Assembly: GCA_002705125.1 (NCBI GenBank)
Contig: PAHQ01000071.1
Coordinates: forward strand, 21,779 to 27,571
Reading direction: 5' to 3'
Source: Verrucomicrobiales bacterium
GTDB lineage: Bacteria > Verrucomicrobiota > Verrucomicrobiia > Verrucomicrobiales > DEV007
DNA: 5,793 nt
Made by a program: the position numbers and the translations under genes. How positions within the stretch are numbered: the stretch's first letter is position 1; the number at the start of each line of letters is the position of its first letter. Of this stretch, positions 1 to 5,793 are shown piece by piece. The notes below the pieces were generated by a model. The model searched no databases. It saw only the letters and a program-made list of their open reading frames with translations, and had not been told where the DNA came from.

Positions 1-1049
1 ACACCCATAATAGATGCTCCTACAGTTTGCATGATTTCATCCATCCTATCAGATCTAGCTTGCCTAATTGCAGATGGCTCTTGGCCAATTGTAGCAGCTG
101 GCACATGAGGTCCGGATACTAAGAATCCAGTCGCATCGCCTGATCCAAGTTGATCACCAACTAACTGTTCTCGAATGAATCGATTGTATGGTAAATCATT
201 ATTAAAAGATCTAATAACGTAATCTCTATAAACCCATGCATTTTTTCTATATAAGTTTGATTCTGAGCCATTAGTTTCCGCCCATCTAATTACGTCTAAC
301 CAATGCTGAGCCCACCTTTCTCCAAAGTGAGGTGAGCTAAGCAGAGAATTCACAAGTGATTTAAATGCAGCCTCTTCATCGATCAAATAATCCCCTACAA
401 ATTTTTCTATAGTTTTTGAATCGGGTATTAATCCTGTAAAAATAATATATGTTCGTTTAATTAGAGATCGCGGATCAGCTGGAGGGTTGATAATTAAATT
501 TTTCTCTAGAATTTCGGATGATATGAAAGCATCAATTGGGTGTGAACTTAATTCAGGTTTTTTCTTAAATGGAACCTTAGGTTTAGAAACAGGCTTGAAT
601 GACCAGAGCATTATATCCTCTTGTGATTTTTCCTGCATTTGTCCTGGCCAGTAAGCTCCAGAATTAACCCATTGCATGATCTTATTTATTTCGCCCTCTA
701 ACAATTTTTCACCCTTAGGTGGCATAGCCATATCTTCATCCTTATGTGTAACTACATCCATCAGAAAACTACCTTCCCAATCTCCAGGTTTAATTGCTGG
801 CAAACCAGAATCACCACCTTCAATTAGAGAATTACGCAAATCGACCCGGAGATCTGATTTTTGTTTATCTGGACCATGACACTGAAGACAATTTTGTTCA
901 AAAATTGGTAATATATCTTTAAAATAATCTACTTTGTCGTTTGATAATGCTTTTTGAGTTGGAAGAACTAAAAGCAGTATATAAAGGATAAGGTGTGAGG
1001 ATTTTGAAAGGCTATAGTTAGAATTGAGATTAGACCATAATTCAAACAA
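1..1049 (-). CDS. Exported PSCyt1 / DUF1549 cytochrome-type protein, N-terminal part (runs off left edge)
   Basis: The minus-strand frame stays open from an in-frame TGA at 1122-1124 to the window edge; about 349 residues are visible from the TTG at 1047-1049. Residues 17-36 look like a signal peptide with a hydrophobic core (HLILYILLLVLP). A c-type heme motif, CLQCH, lies at 54-58 inside a typical PSCyt1 context (LPIFEQNCLQCHGPDK), and the probable distal heme ligand is Met109 in MAMPPKG. From about residue 170 (HPIDAFI) the sequence matches DUF1549: LSSPHFGERWAQHWLD at 238-252, then LPYNRFIREQLVGDQL at 286-301. It stops just before the place where this family usually has a second CxxCH and then DUF1553. 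Function is not established; export and heme attachment in the periplasm are inferred. The start is uncertain: no ATG exists, and GTG at 1089-1091 or TTG at 1116-1118 are alternatives. The family is typical of Planctomycetes and Verrucomicrobia, often beside a DUF1501 gene, which would lie outside this window. Confidence 0.88.
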   Translation of the reverse strand, partial: MFELWSNLNSNYSLSKSSHLILYILLLVLPTQKALSNDKVDYFKDILPIFEQNCLQCHGPDKQKSDLRVDLRNSLIEGGDSGLPAIKPGDWEGSFLMDVVTHKDEDMAMPPKGEKLLEGEINKIMQWVNSGAYWPGQMQEKSQEDIMLWSFKPVSKPKVPFKKKPELSSHPIDAFISSEILEKNLIINPPADPRSLIKRTYIIFTGLIPDSKTIEKFVGDYLIDEEAAFKSLVNSLLSSPHFGERWAQHWLDVIRWAETNGSESNLYRKNAWVYRDYVIRSFNNDLPYNRFIREQLVGDQLGSGDATGFLVSGPHVPAATIGQEPSAIRQARSDRMDEIMQTVGASIMG

Positions 1050-1097
1050 AATACTATTTAATATTTTAAGACCGATGACAGAGGGAAACACTAAATA

Positions 1098-1125
1098 AAT
1101 GTATTTTTCCTCATTCAAAAGTCAA
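1098..1125 (-). promoter_or_regulatory. Possible sigma70-type promoter for the PSCyt1 gene
   Basis: Reading the minus strand, TTGACT (1125-1120) and TACATT (1103-1098) are separated by 16 nt. They match the -35 consensus at five of six positions and the -10 at four of six. Transcription would start near 1091, which is where the in-frame GTG candidate lies, so either a leaderless GTG start or a start at the TTG of 1049 would fit. This is a by-eye match in AT-rich DNA and may be fortuitous. Confidence 0.3.
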
Positions 1126-1140
1126 AGAATTCAAGTATTT

Positions 1141-1161
1141 CATCATTTAAGTAAATTGATG
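1141..1161. promoter_or_regulatory. Imperfect palindrome in the divergent intergenic region, possible operator
   Basis: The arms are CATCATTTA (1141-1149) and TAAATTGATG (1152-1161), separated by AG. They are complementary except for one bulged base, and weaker symmetry continues outward as TTT on the left and CAAA on the right. The site lies about 58 bp before the flavodoxin ATG and about 16 bp upstream of the putative PSCyt1 -35 element. It could bind a dimeric regulator. AT-rich DNA yields such dyads by chance, so this is tentative. The rest of the 169-bp gap (1050-1218) shows no RNA gene or terminator. Confidence 0.25.
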
Positions 1162-1218
1162 CAAAGTTAAAAACAATCCAGCATTAGCAGGAATATTAGA
1201 AATCTGTGAATATTTTTT

Positions 1219-1668
1219 ATGCACAAATCACAGATTCTCTATGGAACACAAACAGGCAATTCTCAGGAAGTCGCTGAAAAATTAAAAGATGATATAGAAA
1301 ATGTTGGTTTTGAAGTTCATTGCGCAGATATGTTCGATTCAGATCCCGATGATATTGATCAATATACGAATATCTATTTCATAGTTAGCACCTGGGGCGA
1401 AGGTGAACCTCCTGACGACTCTGTAGATTATTTTACAAAACTCAAAGAGTTACCAGATAAGAAACTAGAAGGAAAAAACTTTGCAGTTTGTGGACTTGGT
1501 GATTCTGCATACGACATCTTTAATGGATTTGCTAAAGATGTGGAAACTGAAATGATTCGTCTTGGGTGCAACGCAATTACAGAAAGAGTTGATTGTGATA
1601 TAGATTTTGAGGAATTATCAGACCCTTGGATTGAAAAAATTATAGTCCACGAAAAAAACGTTAGATAG
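1219..1668 (+). CDS. Stand-alone short flavodoxin (FMN-binding, CysJ/MioC-like)
   Basis: The 149-residue cytoplasmic protein consists of a single flavodoxin fold, the size of MioC or classical flavodoxins. The FMN phosphate loop is YGTQTGNSQEVAE (8-20). The first flavin-flanking loop is STWGEGEPPDD (57-67) and the second is CGLGDSAYDIFNGFAK (91-106). These loops resemble the FMN domains of sulfite reductase and cytochrome P450 reductase more than long-chain flavodoxins. No NADPH/FAD reductase domain follows; the gene stops at TAG, so an external reductase must supply electrons. The protein is acidic (DDIDQYT, DCDIDFEELSD), as expected for an electron shuttle. ATG 1219 is the first possible start because an in-frame TGA lies at 1207-1209. 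No clear Shine-Dalgarno is visible. It is divergent from the PSCyt1 gene and converges on the DoxX gene, leaving 22 bp with no obvious terminator. Its partner enzyme is unknown. Confidence 0.9.
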   Translation: MHKSQILYGTQTGNSQEVAEKLKDDIENVGFEVHCADMFDSDPDDIDQYTNIYFIVSTWGEGEPPDDSVDYFTKLKELPDKKLEGKNFAVCGLGDSAYDIFNGFAKDVETEMIRLGCNAITERVDCDIDFEELSDPWIEKIIVHEKNVR

Positions 1669-1690
1669 TCCTAACAAGCCTATTAAATTC

Positions 1691-2086
1691 TCATTTTCTC
1701 TTACAGTATCTTATCTGTATCTCCGACAAATTTAATGCGGTTAGAATAAGAATTAACTGAATTAACAATCGAACAATATGACCATTACTAGTTAATTTAG
1801 TCCCACTAAATGGTATGTCGTTTATCCACATATTCATATTTGCTAGATAAACAATAGTAAAAAAGAAGACAAGAACTCTTGATGTTATTCTTCTCGATTT
1901 ATTTACAATTAGACCTAACCCTAGCAGCATCTCGATAGCTCCGCTAAATAATGTCCAAAATCTTGGGGAACCTAAATAGCTTGGTACAATTTCATCATAA
2001 ATCTCAGGGTTAGTAAAATGATGATACCCAATTCGTAAGAGTGCAGCCCCTAAGGTTAGCCCAACAATAAATCTAAATATCTTCAC
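1691..2086 (-). CDS. DoxX-family small integral membrane protein
   Basis: The protein has 131 residues when started at GTG 2086. Four hydrophobic helices are visible at roughly residues 4-20, 44-61, 70-87 and 104-120, and the C-terminus is basic (RYCKRK). Family features are the HHFTNPEIYDEIVPSYL segment after helix 1, the SGAIEMLLGLGLI helix with an intramembrane glutamate (E52), and the LANMNMWINDIPF segment after helix 3. These match DoxX-like proteins, whose biochemical role is mostly unknown; some members are linked to quinone or thiosulfate oxidation or to redox stress. The frame stays open upstream to an ATG at 2144-2146, but that start lies inside the tRNA-Phe gene and adds 20 residues unlike the family. 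The GTG at 2084-2086, which places a short basic stretch before helix 1, is therefore preferred. It begins 28 bp after the tRNA 3' end on the same strand and may be on the tRNA transcript. Confidence 0.85.
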   Translation of the reverse strand: MKIFRFIVGLTLGAALLRIGYHHFTNPEIYDEIVPSYLGSPRFWTLFSGAIEMLLGLGLIVNKSRRITSRVLVFFFTIVYLANMNMWINDIPFSGTKLTSNGHIVRLLIQLILILTALNLSEIQIRYCKRK

Positions 2087-2114
2087 AATGACTACTTTGT
2101 ATAATTGAAAGATG

Positions 2115-2187
<73 letters not shown>

Positions 2188-2190
2188 ATT

Positions 2191-2204
2191 GGGATTAAAA
2201 TCCC
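2191..2204 (-). other. Small hairpin just 5' of tRNA-Phe
   Basis: On the minus strand GGGAT-TTTA-ATCCC forms a 5-bp stem with a 4-nt loop (6 bp if the loop is only TT), ending 3 nt before the first tRNA base. It is not followed by a run of T, so it does not look like an intrinsic terminator for the upstream operon. It would sit in the 5' leader removed by RNase P. A biological role is unproven. Confidence 0.25.
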
Positions 2205-2272
2205 TAAGCTGGAGGATGTTTAACCTAATAGTAATGGCACATTGATACAAGTGAGAAATCACTATAATTTGT

Positions 2273-3439
2273 TTACAAAGCCGACTTGTAAAGAGCTAAG
2301 AAATCGTCTGCGATAACGCTACGAGGATTGAAATTTCCTGTCCATTGTGTTGCCGCCGCATCAGACAAGCCTGATAAATCATTATCGGAAATACCATATT
2401 CCCTTAAACTAACTTTAATTTTGGCTATATTTAATAGTTCTAATACACGTTCAGACAGGCATTGATCAATCAATGAACCATAAACACGAGCAACCTCATT
2501 ATCTAAGGAATTGTATTTAATAACATGCGGTAACATTAACCCGACAGCTACACCGTGAGGGATAGAAAATTTTGCTGTAAGTGGGTTAGCTGCAGCATGA
2601 GCAGCTCCAAGCATACTGCATTCTATTGCAGTGCCTGCATACGCAGCGCCAAGGAGCATGTCCGATCTAGCATTAATATTTTCTGGATCTTTTATCACAT
2701 TTTCAAAGGATCGGTTTATGAGTTTGAATGCTAGCCTTGAGTATTGTTCACTGACATCAGTTTTAGTTTTTGTAACTAAAGATTCAATTGAATGAGATAT
2801 TGCATCTATTCCTGTTTGAGCAGTAATCTTCAATGGTTGAGTTGTAGTGAGCAAAGGATCTAAAAAAGCAATTTTCGCAGCCGCTCTCTTGTCTCCGCAT
2901 GCCATCTTTTCATGAGTATGATTATCAGAAATAATTGCAAAGCTTTGACACTCACTACCTGTTCCAGCTGTTGTTGGGACAGCAAAGAATGGGAGCATGT
3001 CATTAGAAGCCTTATCGATTCCACGATAGTCCTTCATCTCTCCTCCATTAGTTATGATAAAGTTTGCTCCCTTTGCCGTGTCTAGGCTAGAACCACCACC
3101 TAAACCTAATATCAAATCAACAGAATTTGATTTTGCGAAAATCGCGCAATCATTTACATCAGATGAAGTGGGATTTTCTGTAACTTCTGAATAAACAACA
3201 CATTCAATGTTAGCTAAGCGCATTGATTCCAAAACTACATCCAAATGACCTGCAATAAGGATTCCTGAATCAGTTACAATTAATGCTTTAGTTGCGTTAA
3301 AATCTTTTGCCTTTTCACCTATGATCCGAACGCAATTTGGACCAAATATTACATCAGTCGGACTTAGGTGAGCGAAGTTTATGATATCCTTGGAAAAATC
3401 AAGGTCATTACATACATCATAAACATCGACATTGGTCAT
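2273..3439 (-). CDS. Iron-containing alcohol dehydrogenase (group III, FucO/AdhB-like)
   Basis: At 388 residues this is full length for the family. The N-terminal dinucleotide-binding domain has VDLILGLGGGSSLDTAKG (107-124) and VPTTAGTGSE (154-163). The C-terminal helical domain supplies the four metal ligands expected from FucO: Asp212 and His216 in GIDAISHSIES, His281 in GAAHAAANPL, and His295 in IPHGVAVGLMLPHVIKYN. The enzyme should therefore be an active Fe(II)-dependent NAD(P)-linked alcohol/aldehyde oxidoreductase in the cytoplasm. Its start overlaps the TAA of the upstream aldehyde dehydrogenase gene as TAATG. This supports the start and suggests translational coupling, since no strong Shine-Dalgarno is visible. 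In this operon it most likely reduces the aldehyde made by the two upstream enzymes to an alcohol, although the opposite direction is chemically possible. The substrate cannot be read from the sequence. No convincing terminator follows. Confidence 0.94.
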   Translation of the reverse strand: MTNVDVYDVCNDLDFSKDIINFAHLSPTDVIFGPNCVRIIGEKAKDFNATKALIVTDSGILIAGHLDVVLESMRLANIECVVYSEVTENPTSSDVNDCAIFAKSNSVDLILGLGGGSSLDTAKGANFIITNGGEMKDYRGIDKASNDMLPFFAVPTTAGTGSECQSFAIISDNHTHEKMACGDKRAAAKIAFLDPLLTTTQPLKITAQTGIDAISHSIESLVTKTKTDVSEQYSRLAFKLINRSFENVIKDPENINARSDMLLGAAYAGTAIECSMLGAAHAAANPLTAKFSIPHGVAVGLMLPHVIKYNSLDNEVARVYGSLIDQCLSERVLELLNIAKIKVSLREYGISDNDLSGLSDAAATQWTGNFNPRSVIADDFLALYKSAL

Positions 3440-4869
3440 TACGCGACTTGTATTGATCTTCTTCTATAAAGAAACTCAAACAAATTTCCTTCGTGGGGTT
3501 GATCCCATTCAATATGATTTGTGGGCATTGCTCCCACATTTAGCCTTTCAATATGATCAGCAGAAACCAACTCGTTTAACCATTTTTGATCTTTACTGAT
3601 AGCAGCAACAGCTAAAGATTTACCAATGGAATTTACCATCTCATCTTGAGGCATTTGTATAACGCTGGCATAAGGAAAAAGAAACTCCGTATTTCCTATT
3701 GAATGATTAATTGAGTCACATCGCACAATCGTTGGAAGCATATAATGCATTCCATCTCTTTGTACGTAGCGTTCAGTTCCACCTCTTTTATCAAGACTAA
3801 TGTCTTTTGCCCCACCCTCCTCTAAACCATCTTCGATGGTTCCGTTTATCCATTCAGCCATTTTAGGATTAGCGAAGCCCGACAATGTTGCTTGTGGATC
3901 GTCCTGGGCACGAGCACTCATAGGAACTAGAGAATCAGCTAATGCACTGGCAATTTCATCAGCATACTTTGGAACAACAATGCAACTTGCGTTGATACAT
4001 GAACGACCTGAATTCGCCGAAATACTGCTAACAATCAGATCAAGATGGTCTTTCCAATTTTCAATCTCATCATCACCAATAAGAATTTTGGAGCGTCCCG
4101 CACCATGAACTTCGACACTAGAATCGTTTTCATATTGTCTAACTGTATCGTCTCCACCGAACAGCATAACTCTTTTACAATTACGAATAATCGCAGAAGA
4201 ACCATCGTGGTTTGCGGGATAAAAACTGAAAGCCTCTGCGGGAGCACCCGCTTTGATGAATGCTTGGATAATTCGCCATGGGGTCCAAGGCTCTTCTCTA
4301 CCTGGTTTTAATATAACAGGAGTCTTCATTGCTATAGAAGGGATCCATAATGCATTAACTGCAGGGCTGTTGGATGGAAGTATTACCCCCAGGGCATTAG
4401 TTGTGGGGACAAAGGCTACCTTGACTTCATGTTGGTCTATGTATCCGTGATCAAGAACTTCAGGTGACAGACCTCTAGAAAGACCTTTGAATATTGTTGG
4501 GACCTGACTAAAAACGCCATGGAGTCTTTTCATATTCATTCTTATTAACGAATGAGGGAGGCCACTTGTTGCAGCAAGCGTTAAAAGATAATCCTCTGGG
4601 CTCTGGAGTTGTCCGCTAGAGCCAACAGGTAAATCATCATTTAAGAAAATATCGCCTGCTTCTAAAGTTATATCTAAAAGCTCTTGAGTGGTAAACTTTG
4701 CCAAAGCTTTTCTAGATTCTTCAAGATCGAGTAAATCTCTTTTGATAAGACCAGAATTTGACATTGTTACCTGAGCAACGGCATCTCCCCCTGTAACTGG
4801 ATTAACATCTTGAACATCAAGGCTCGAATAAACCTTGCCACCTCTCAATAATGGTACTACTGGAATCAT
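3439..4869 (-). CDS. Aldehyde-dehydrogenase-fold reductase, probable acyl-adenylate/acyl reductase (EhpG/LuxC-like)
   Basis: The 476-residue protein has the ALDH fold. TTNALGVILPSNSPAVNALW (156-175) and VILKPGREEPWTPW (185-198) form the cofactor-binding region. The catalytic cysteine is Cys291 in NSGRSCINAS, and NTEFLFPYASV (393-403) is the conserved Glu-Phe-Pro segment. Where typical ALDHs have ELGG with the general-base glutamate, this protein has EVHGAGRSK (253-261). Together with the PSNSP sequence, this resembles acyl-group reductases such as LuxC more than classical aldehyde oxidisers. The ATG lies one base after the stop of the adenylating-enzyme gene, with a purine-rich ribosome site nearby, and its stop overlaps the next ATG. 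I infer that it receives an activated acyl group on Cys291 from the upstream enzyme and reduces it with NAD(P)H to an aldehyde, as proposed for EhpG with EhpF. An ordinary aldehyde dehydrogenase working in the oxidative direction cannot be excluded. Confidence 0.9.
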   Translation of the reverse strand: MIPVVPLLRGGKVYSSLDVQDVNPVTGGDAVAQVTMSNSGLIKRDLLDLEESRKALAKFTTQELLDITLEAGDIFLNDDLPVGSSGQLQSPEDYLLTLAATSGLPHSLIRMNMKRLHGVFSQVPTIFKGLSRGLSPEVLDHGYIDQHEVKVAFVPTTNALGVILPSNSPAVNALWIPSIAMKTPVILKPGREEPWTPWRIIQAFIKAGAPAEAFSFYPANHDGSSAIIRNCKRVMLFGGDDTVRQYENDSSVEVHGAGRSKILIGDDEIENWKDHLDLIVSSISANSGRSCINASCIVVPKYADEIASALADSLVPMSARAQDDPQATLSGFANPKMAEWINGTIEDGLEEGGAKDISLDKRGGTERYVQRDGMHYMLPTIVRCDSINHSIGNTEFLFPYASVIQMPQDEMVNSIGKSLAVAAISKDQKWLNELVSADHIERLNVGAMPTNHIEWDQPHEGNLFEFLYRRRSIQVA

Positions 4870-4870
4870 T

Positions 4871-5793
4871 TTAGTATACCCCTTCTACAACCTTTTTAGT
4901 CATTGCTCCAAATGGCCTAACATCGCCAACACCATCCCATGGGTAGTCATCAGTAGGCTCTCTCCTAATTGCTTCATCTCTCTCTAAAAAACGCGGCATG
5001 AAAAACTCTTTTGTTAAAGTGGTTAGTTCTACTCTACCAAATTCACCATATGGCATTGTTTTAGCAGTTTCGTTTGGATCCACGACACGTAAAACGGCGC
5101 GAGGTTGTGGAGCATAATAAGTTACACTGTAAGAATCATCTAAGGGACGACTAACGGCTAGTCCCATTAGAGTGTTTCCATAGGTTGGAACAAGATGAGT
5201 TTTACCTTCTAATACTTCTTCAACCCAAAATCTAACGGATTGAGGAGTCATTGTAGTTCCTCCACAAAAAACACCCTTCACACCTGATCCTGGAATTGAA
5301 ATTCTCTCACCTATAGATTCCAGCAACTTCGGAGTTGTGAACATACACCCAATGTCTCTGTGTTTTATAATCTCTACAGCTTGATCAATTACGTGTTTTT
5401 GATATCTCTCCACTTCATCAATTTGATTTCTAATGATCAGTTTTTTCACCCATCGAGGGTCTAGATCTACATGATAACAACTACCACCACGATGCTGGGC
5501 CAAATGCTCTACTGCAAGCCTAAGCCTTCTTGGACCTGTAGGGCCTACCATTATCCAATTGGATCCCTTGGGGAAAAATTCATCGGAAAGCGTGTTAGAA
5601 AACATTTCATAGTCATGCTTATAATCATCCCATCCAACACGTTGTTTTGGTAATCCCGTTGTTCCACCTGTTTCGAATACATTGAACGGTCTTCCCTTCA
5701 TCCCTAAAGGTACAAATCTCTCATTTTTTTCATCTCTTAACCACTCATCTTGAAAATGATCAAATTTGTGGATATCTTCAAAACTCAGCACCT
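4871..5793 (-). CDS. C-terminally short ANL-superfamily adenylating enzyme (EhpF/PaaK-like), 5' end beyond right edge
   Basis: The open frame enters from the right edge; 306 residues are visible from a GTG at 5789-5791. The true start is probably outside, because the ATP phosphate-binding loop ETGGTTGLPK is already at residues 40-49 while phenylacetate-CoA-ligase-like enzymes carry it near residue 100. Other motifs are CGGTTMTP (177-184, substrate/adenine region), VPTYGNTLMG (201-210, equivalent of YGxTE) and GRVELTTLTKEFFMPRFLERD (252-272, region of the ribose-binding Asp). The protein stops at TAA shortly after DGVGDVRPFG, about where the hinge leads into the roughly 100-residue C-terminal domain. 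That domain, with the A10 lysine and the CoA or carrier-binding face, is missing. EhpF has this architecture and is proposed to make an acyl-AMP for a partner reductase. The stop lies one base from the next gene, so the short C-terminus looks genuine. Predicted role: ATP-dependent activation of an unknown carboxylic acid in the cytoplasm. Confidence 0.87.
   Translation of the reverse strand, partial: VLSFEDIHKFDHFQDEWLRDEKNERFVPLGMKGRPFNVFETGGTTGLPKQRVGWDDYKHDYEMFSNTLSDEFFPKGSNWIMVGPTGPRRLRLAVEHLAQHRGGSCYHVDLDPRWVKKLIIRNQIDEVERYQKHVIDQAVEIIKHRDIGCMFTTPKLLESIGERISIPGSGVKGVFCGGTTMTPQSVRFWVEEVLEGKTHLVPTYGNTLMGLAVSRPLDDSYSVTYYAPQPRAVLRVVDPNETAKTMPYGEFGRVELTTLTKEFFMPRFLERDEAIRREPTDDYPWDGVGDVRPFGAMTKKVVEGVY
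4879..4886 (-). promoter_or_regulatory. Ribosome binding site of the ALDH-like gene
   Basis: On the minus strand AGAAGGGG lies 9 nt before the ATG at 4867-4869, within the last codons of the upstream gene. It is the clearest Shine-Dalgarno-like sequence in the operon and supports the chosen start at the one-base junction (TAA-A-ATG). Confidence 0.5.

Noticed and set aside
676..879. Plus-strand open frame of 67 codons
   Set aside because: It is antisense to the well-supported PSCyt1 heme domain region and has no recognisable motif.
1150..1218. Plus-strand promoter for the flavodoxin gene
   Set aside because: TTGATG at 1156-1161 resembles a -35 element, but no acceptable -10 sequence lies 16-18 nt downstream.
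2250..2263. AGTGA/TCACT hairpin after the alcohol dehydrogenase gene as a terminator
   Set aside because: The stem has only 5 bp, is not GC-rich, and no T-run follows on the minus strand.
3800..4450. Overlapping plus-strand open frames and a 70-codon minus-strand frame (4035-4247)
   Set aside because: All lie inside the ALDH-like gene, whose frame carries conserved motifs throughout; they are chance frames.
5471..5653. Plus-strand open frame of 60 codons
   Set aside because: It is antisense to the P-loop region of the adenylating enzyme and has a low-complexity start (MITTTTTM).

Overview
This is an AT-rich bacterial window with compact gene packing. It carries six protein genes, two of them cut by the window edges, and one tRNA. 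Nothing in it looks like an insertion sequence, CRISPR array or phage. The strongest taxonomic hint is the gene at the left edge, a Planctomycete-type cytochrome c (PSCyt1) plus DUF1549 protein. That architecture is most frequent in the Planctomycetes/Verrucomicrobia/Lentisphaerae group and in several uncultivated aquatic lineages. The tRNA lacks an encoded CCA end and several starts appear to be GTG or TTG. I infer an uncultivated, probably aquatic or marine bacterium, but the phylum cannot be fixed from this window.

Layout, left to right. Positions 1 to about 1049 (minus) hold the N-terminal part of an exported PSCyt1/DUF1549 protein; no ATG is visible and it begins at TTG or GTG. Positions 1050-1218 are a divergent intergenic region with a possible minus-strand promoter and a dyad-symmetric sequence. 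Positions 1219-1668 (plus) encode a short stand-alone flavodoxin. It converges on a DoxX-family membrane protein gene (1691-2086, minus). Just upstream of that gene on the same strand is tRNA-Phe(GAA) (2115-2187). Positions 2273-5793 (minus) form a tight three-gene operon, in transcription order: an adenylate-forming enzyme cut by the right edge, an aldehyde-dehydrogenase-fold reductase, and an iron-containing alcohol dehydrogenase. The junctions are a 1-nt gap and a 1-nt TAATG overlap.

The operon is the most interesting part. The adenylating enzyme ends naturally near the hinge where ANL-superfamily enzymes normally continue into a C-terminal domain carrying the catalytic lysine. That is the architecture described for EhpF of the D-alanylgriseoluteic acid (phenazine) pathway. 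EhpF is proposed to work with EhpG to convert a carboxylate to an aldehyde through an acyl-adenylate without a CoA thioester. Here a similar pair is followed by an Fe-dependent alcohol dehydrogenase, so the operon reads as carboxylate to acyl-AMP to aldehyde to alcohol. The substrate is unknown and no phenazine core genes are visible.

The flavodoxin and the PSCyt1 protein are both redox proteins transcribed from the same intergenic region, but nothing in the sequence proves a functional link to the operon.
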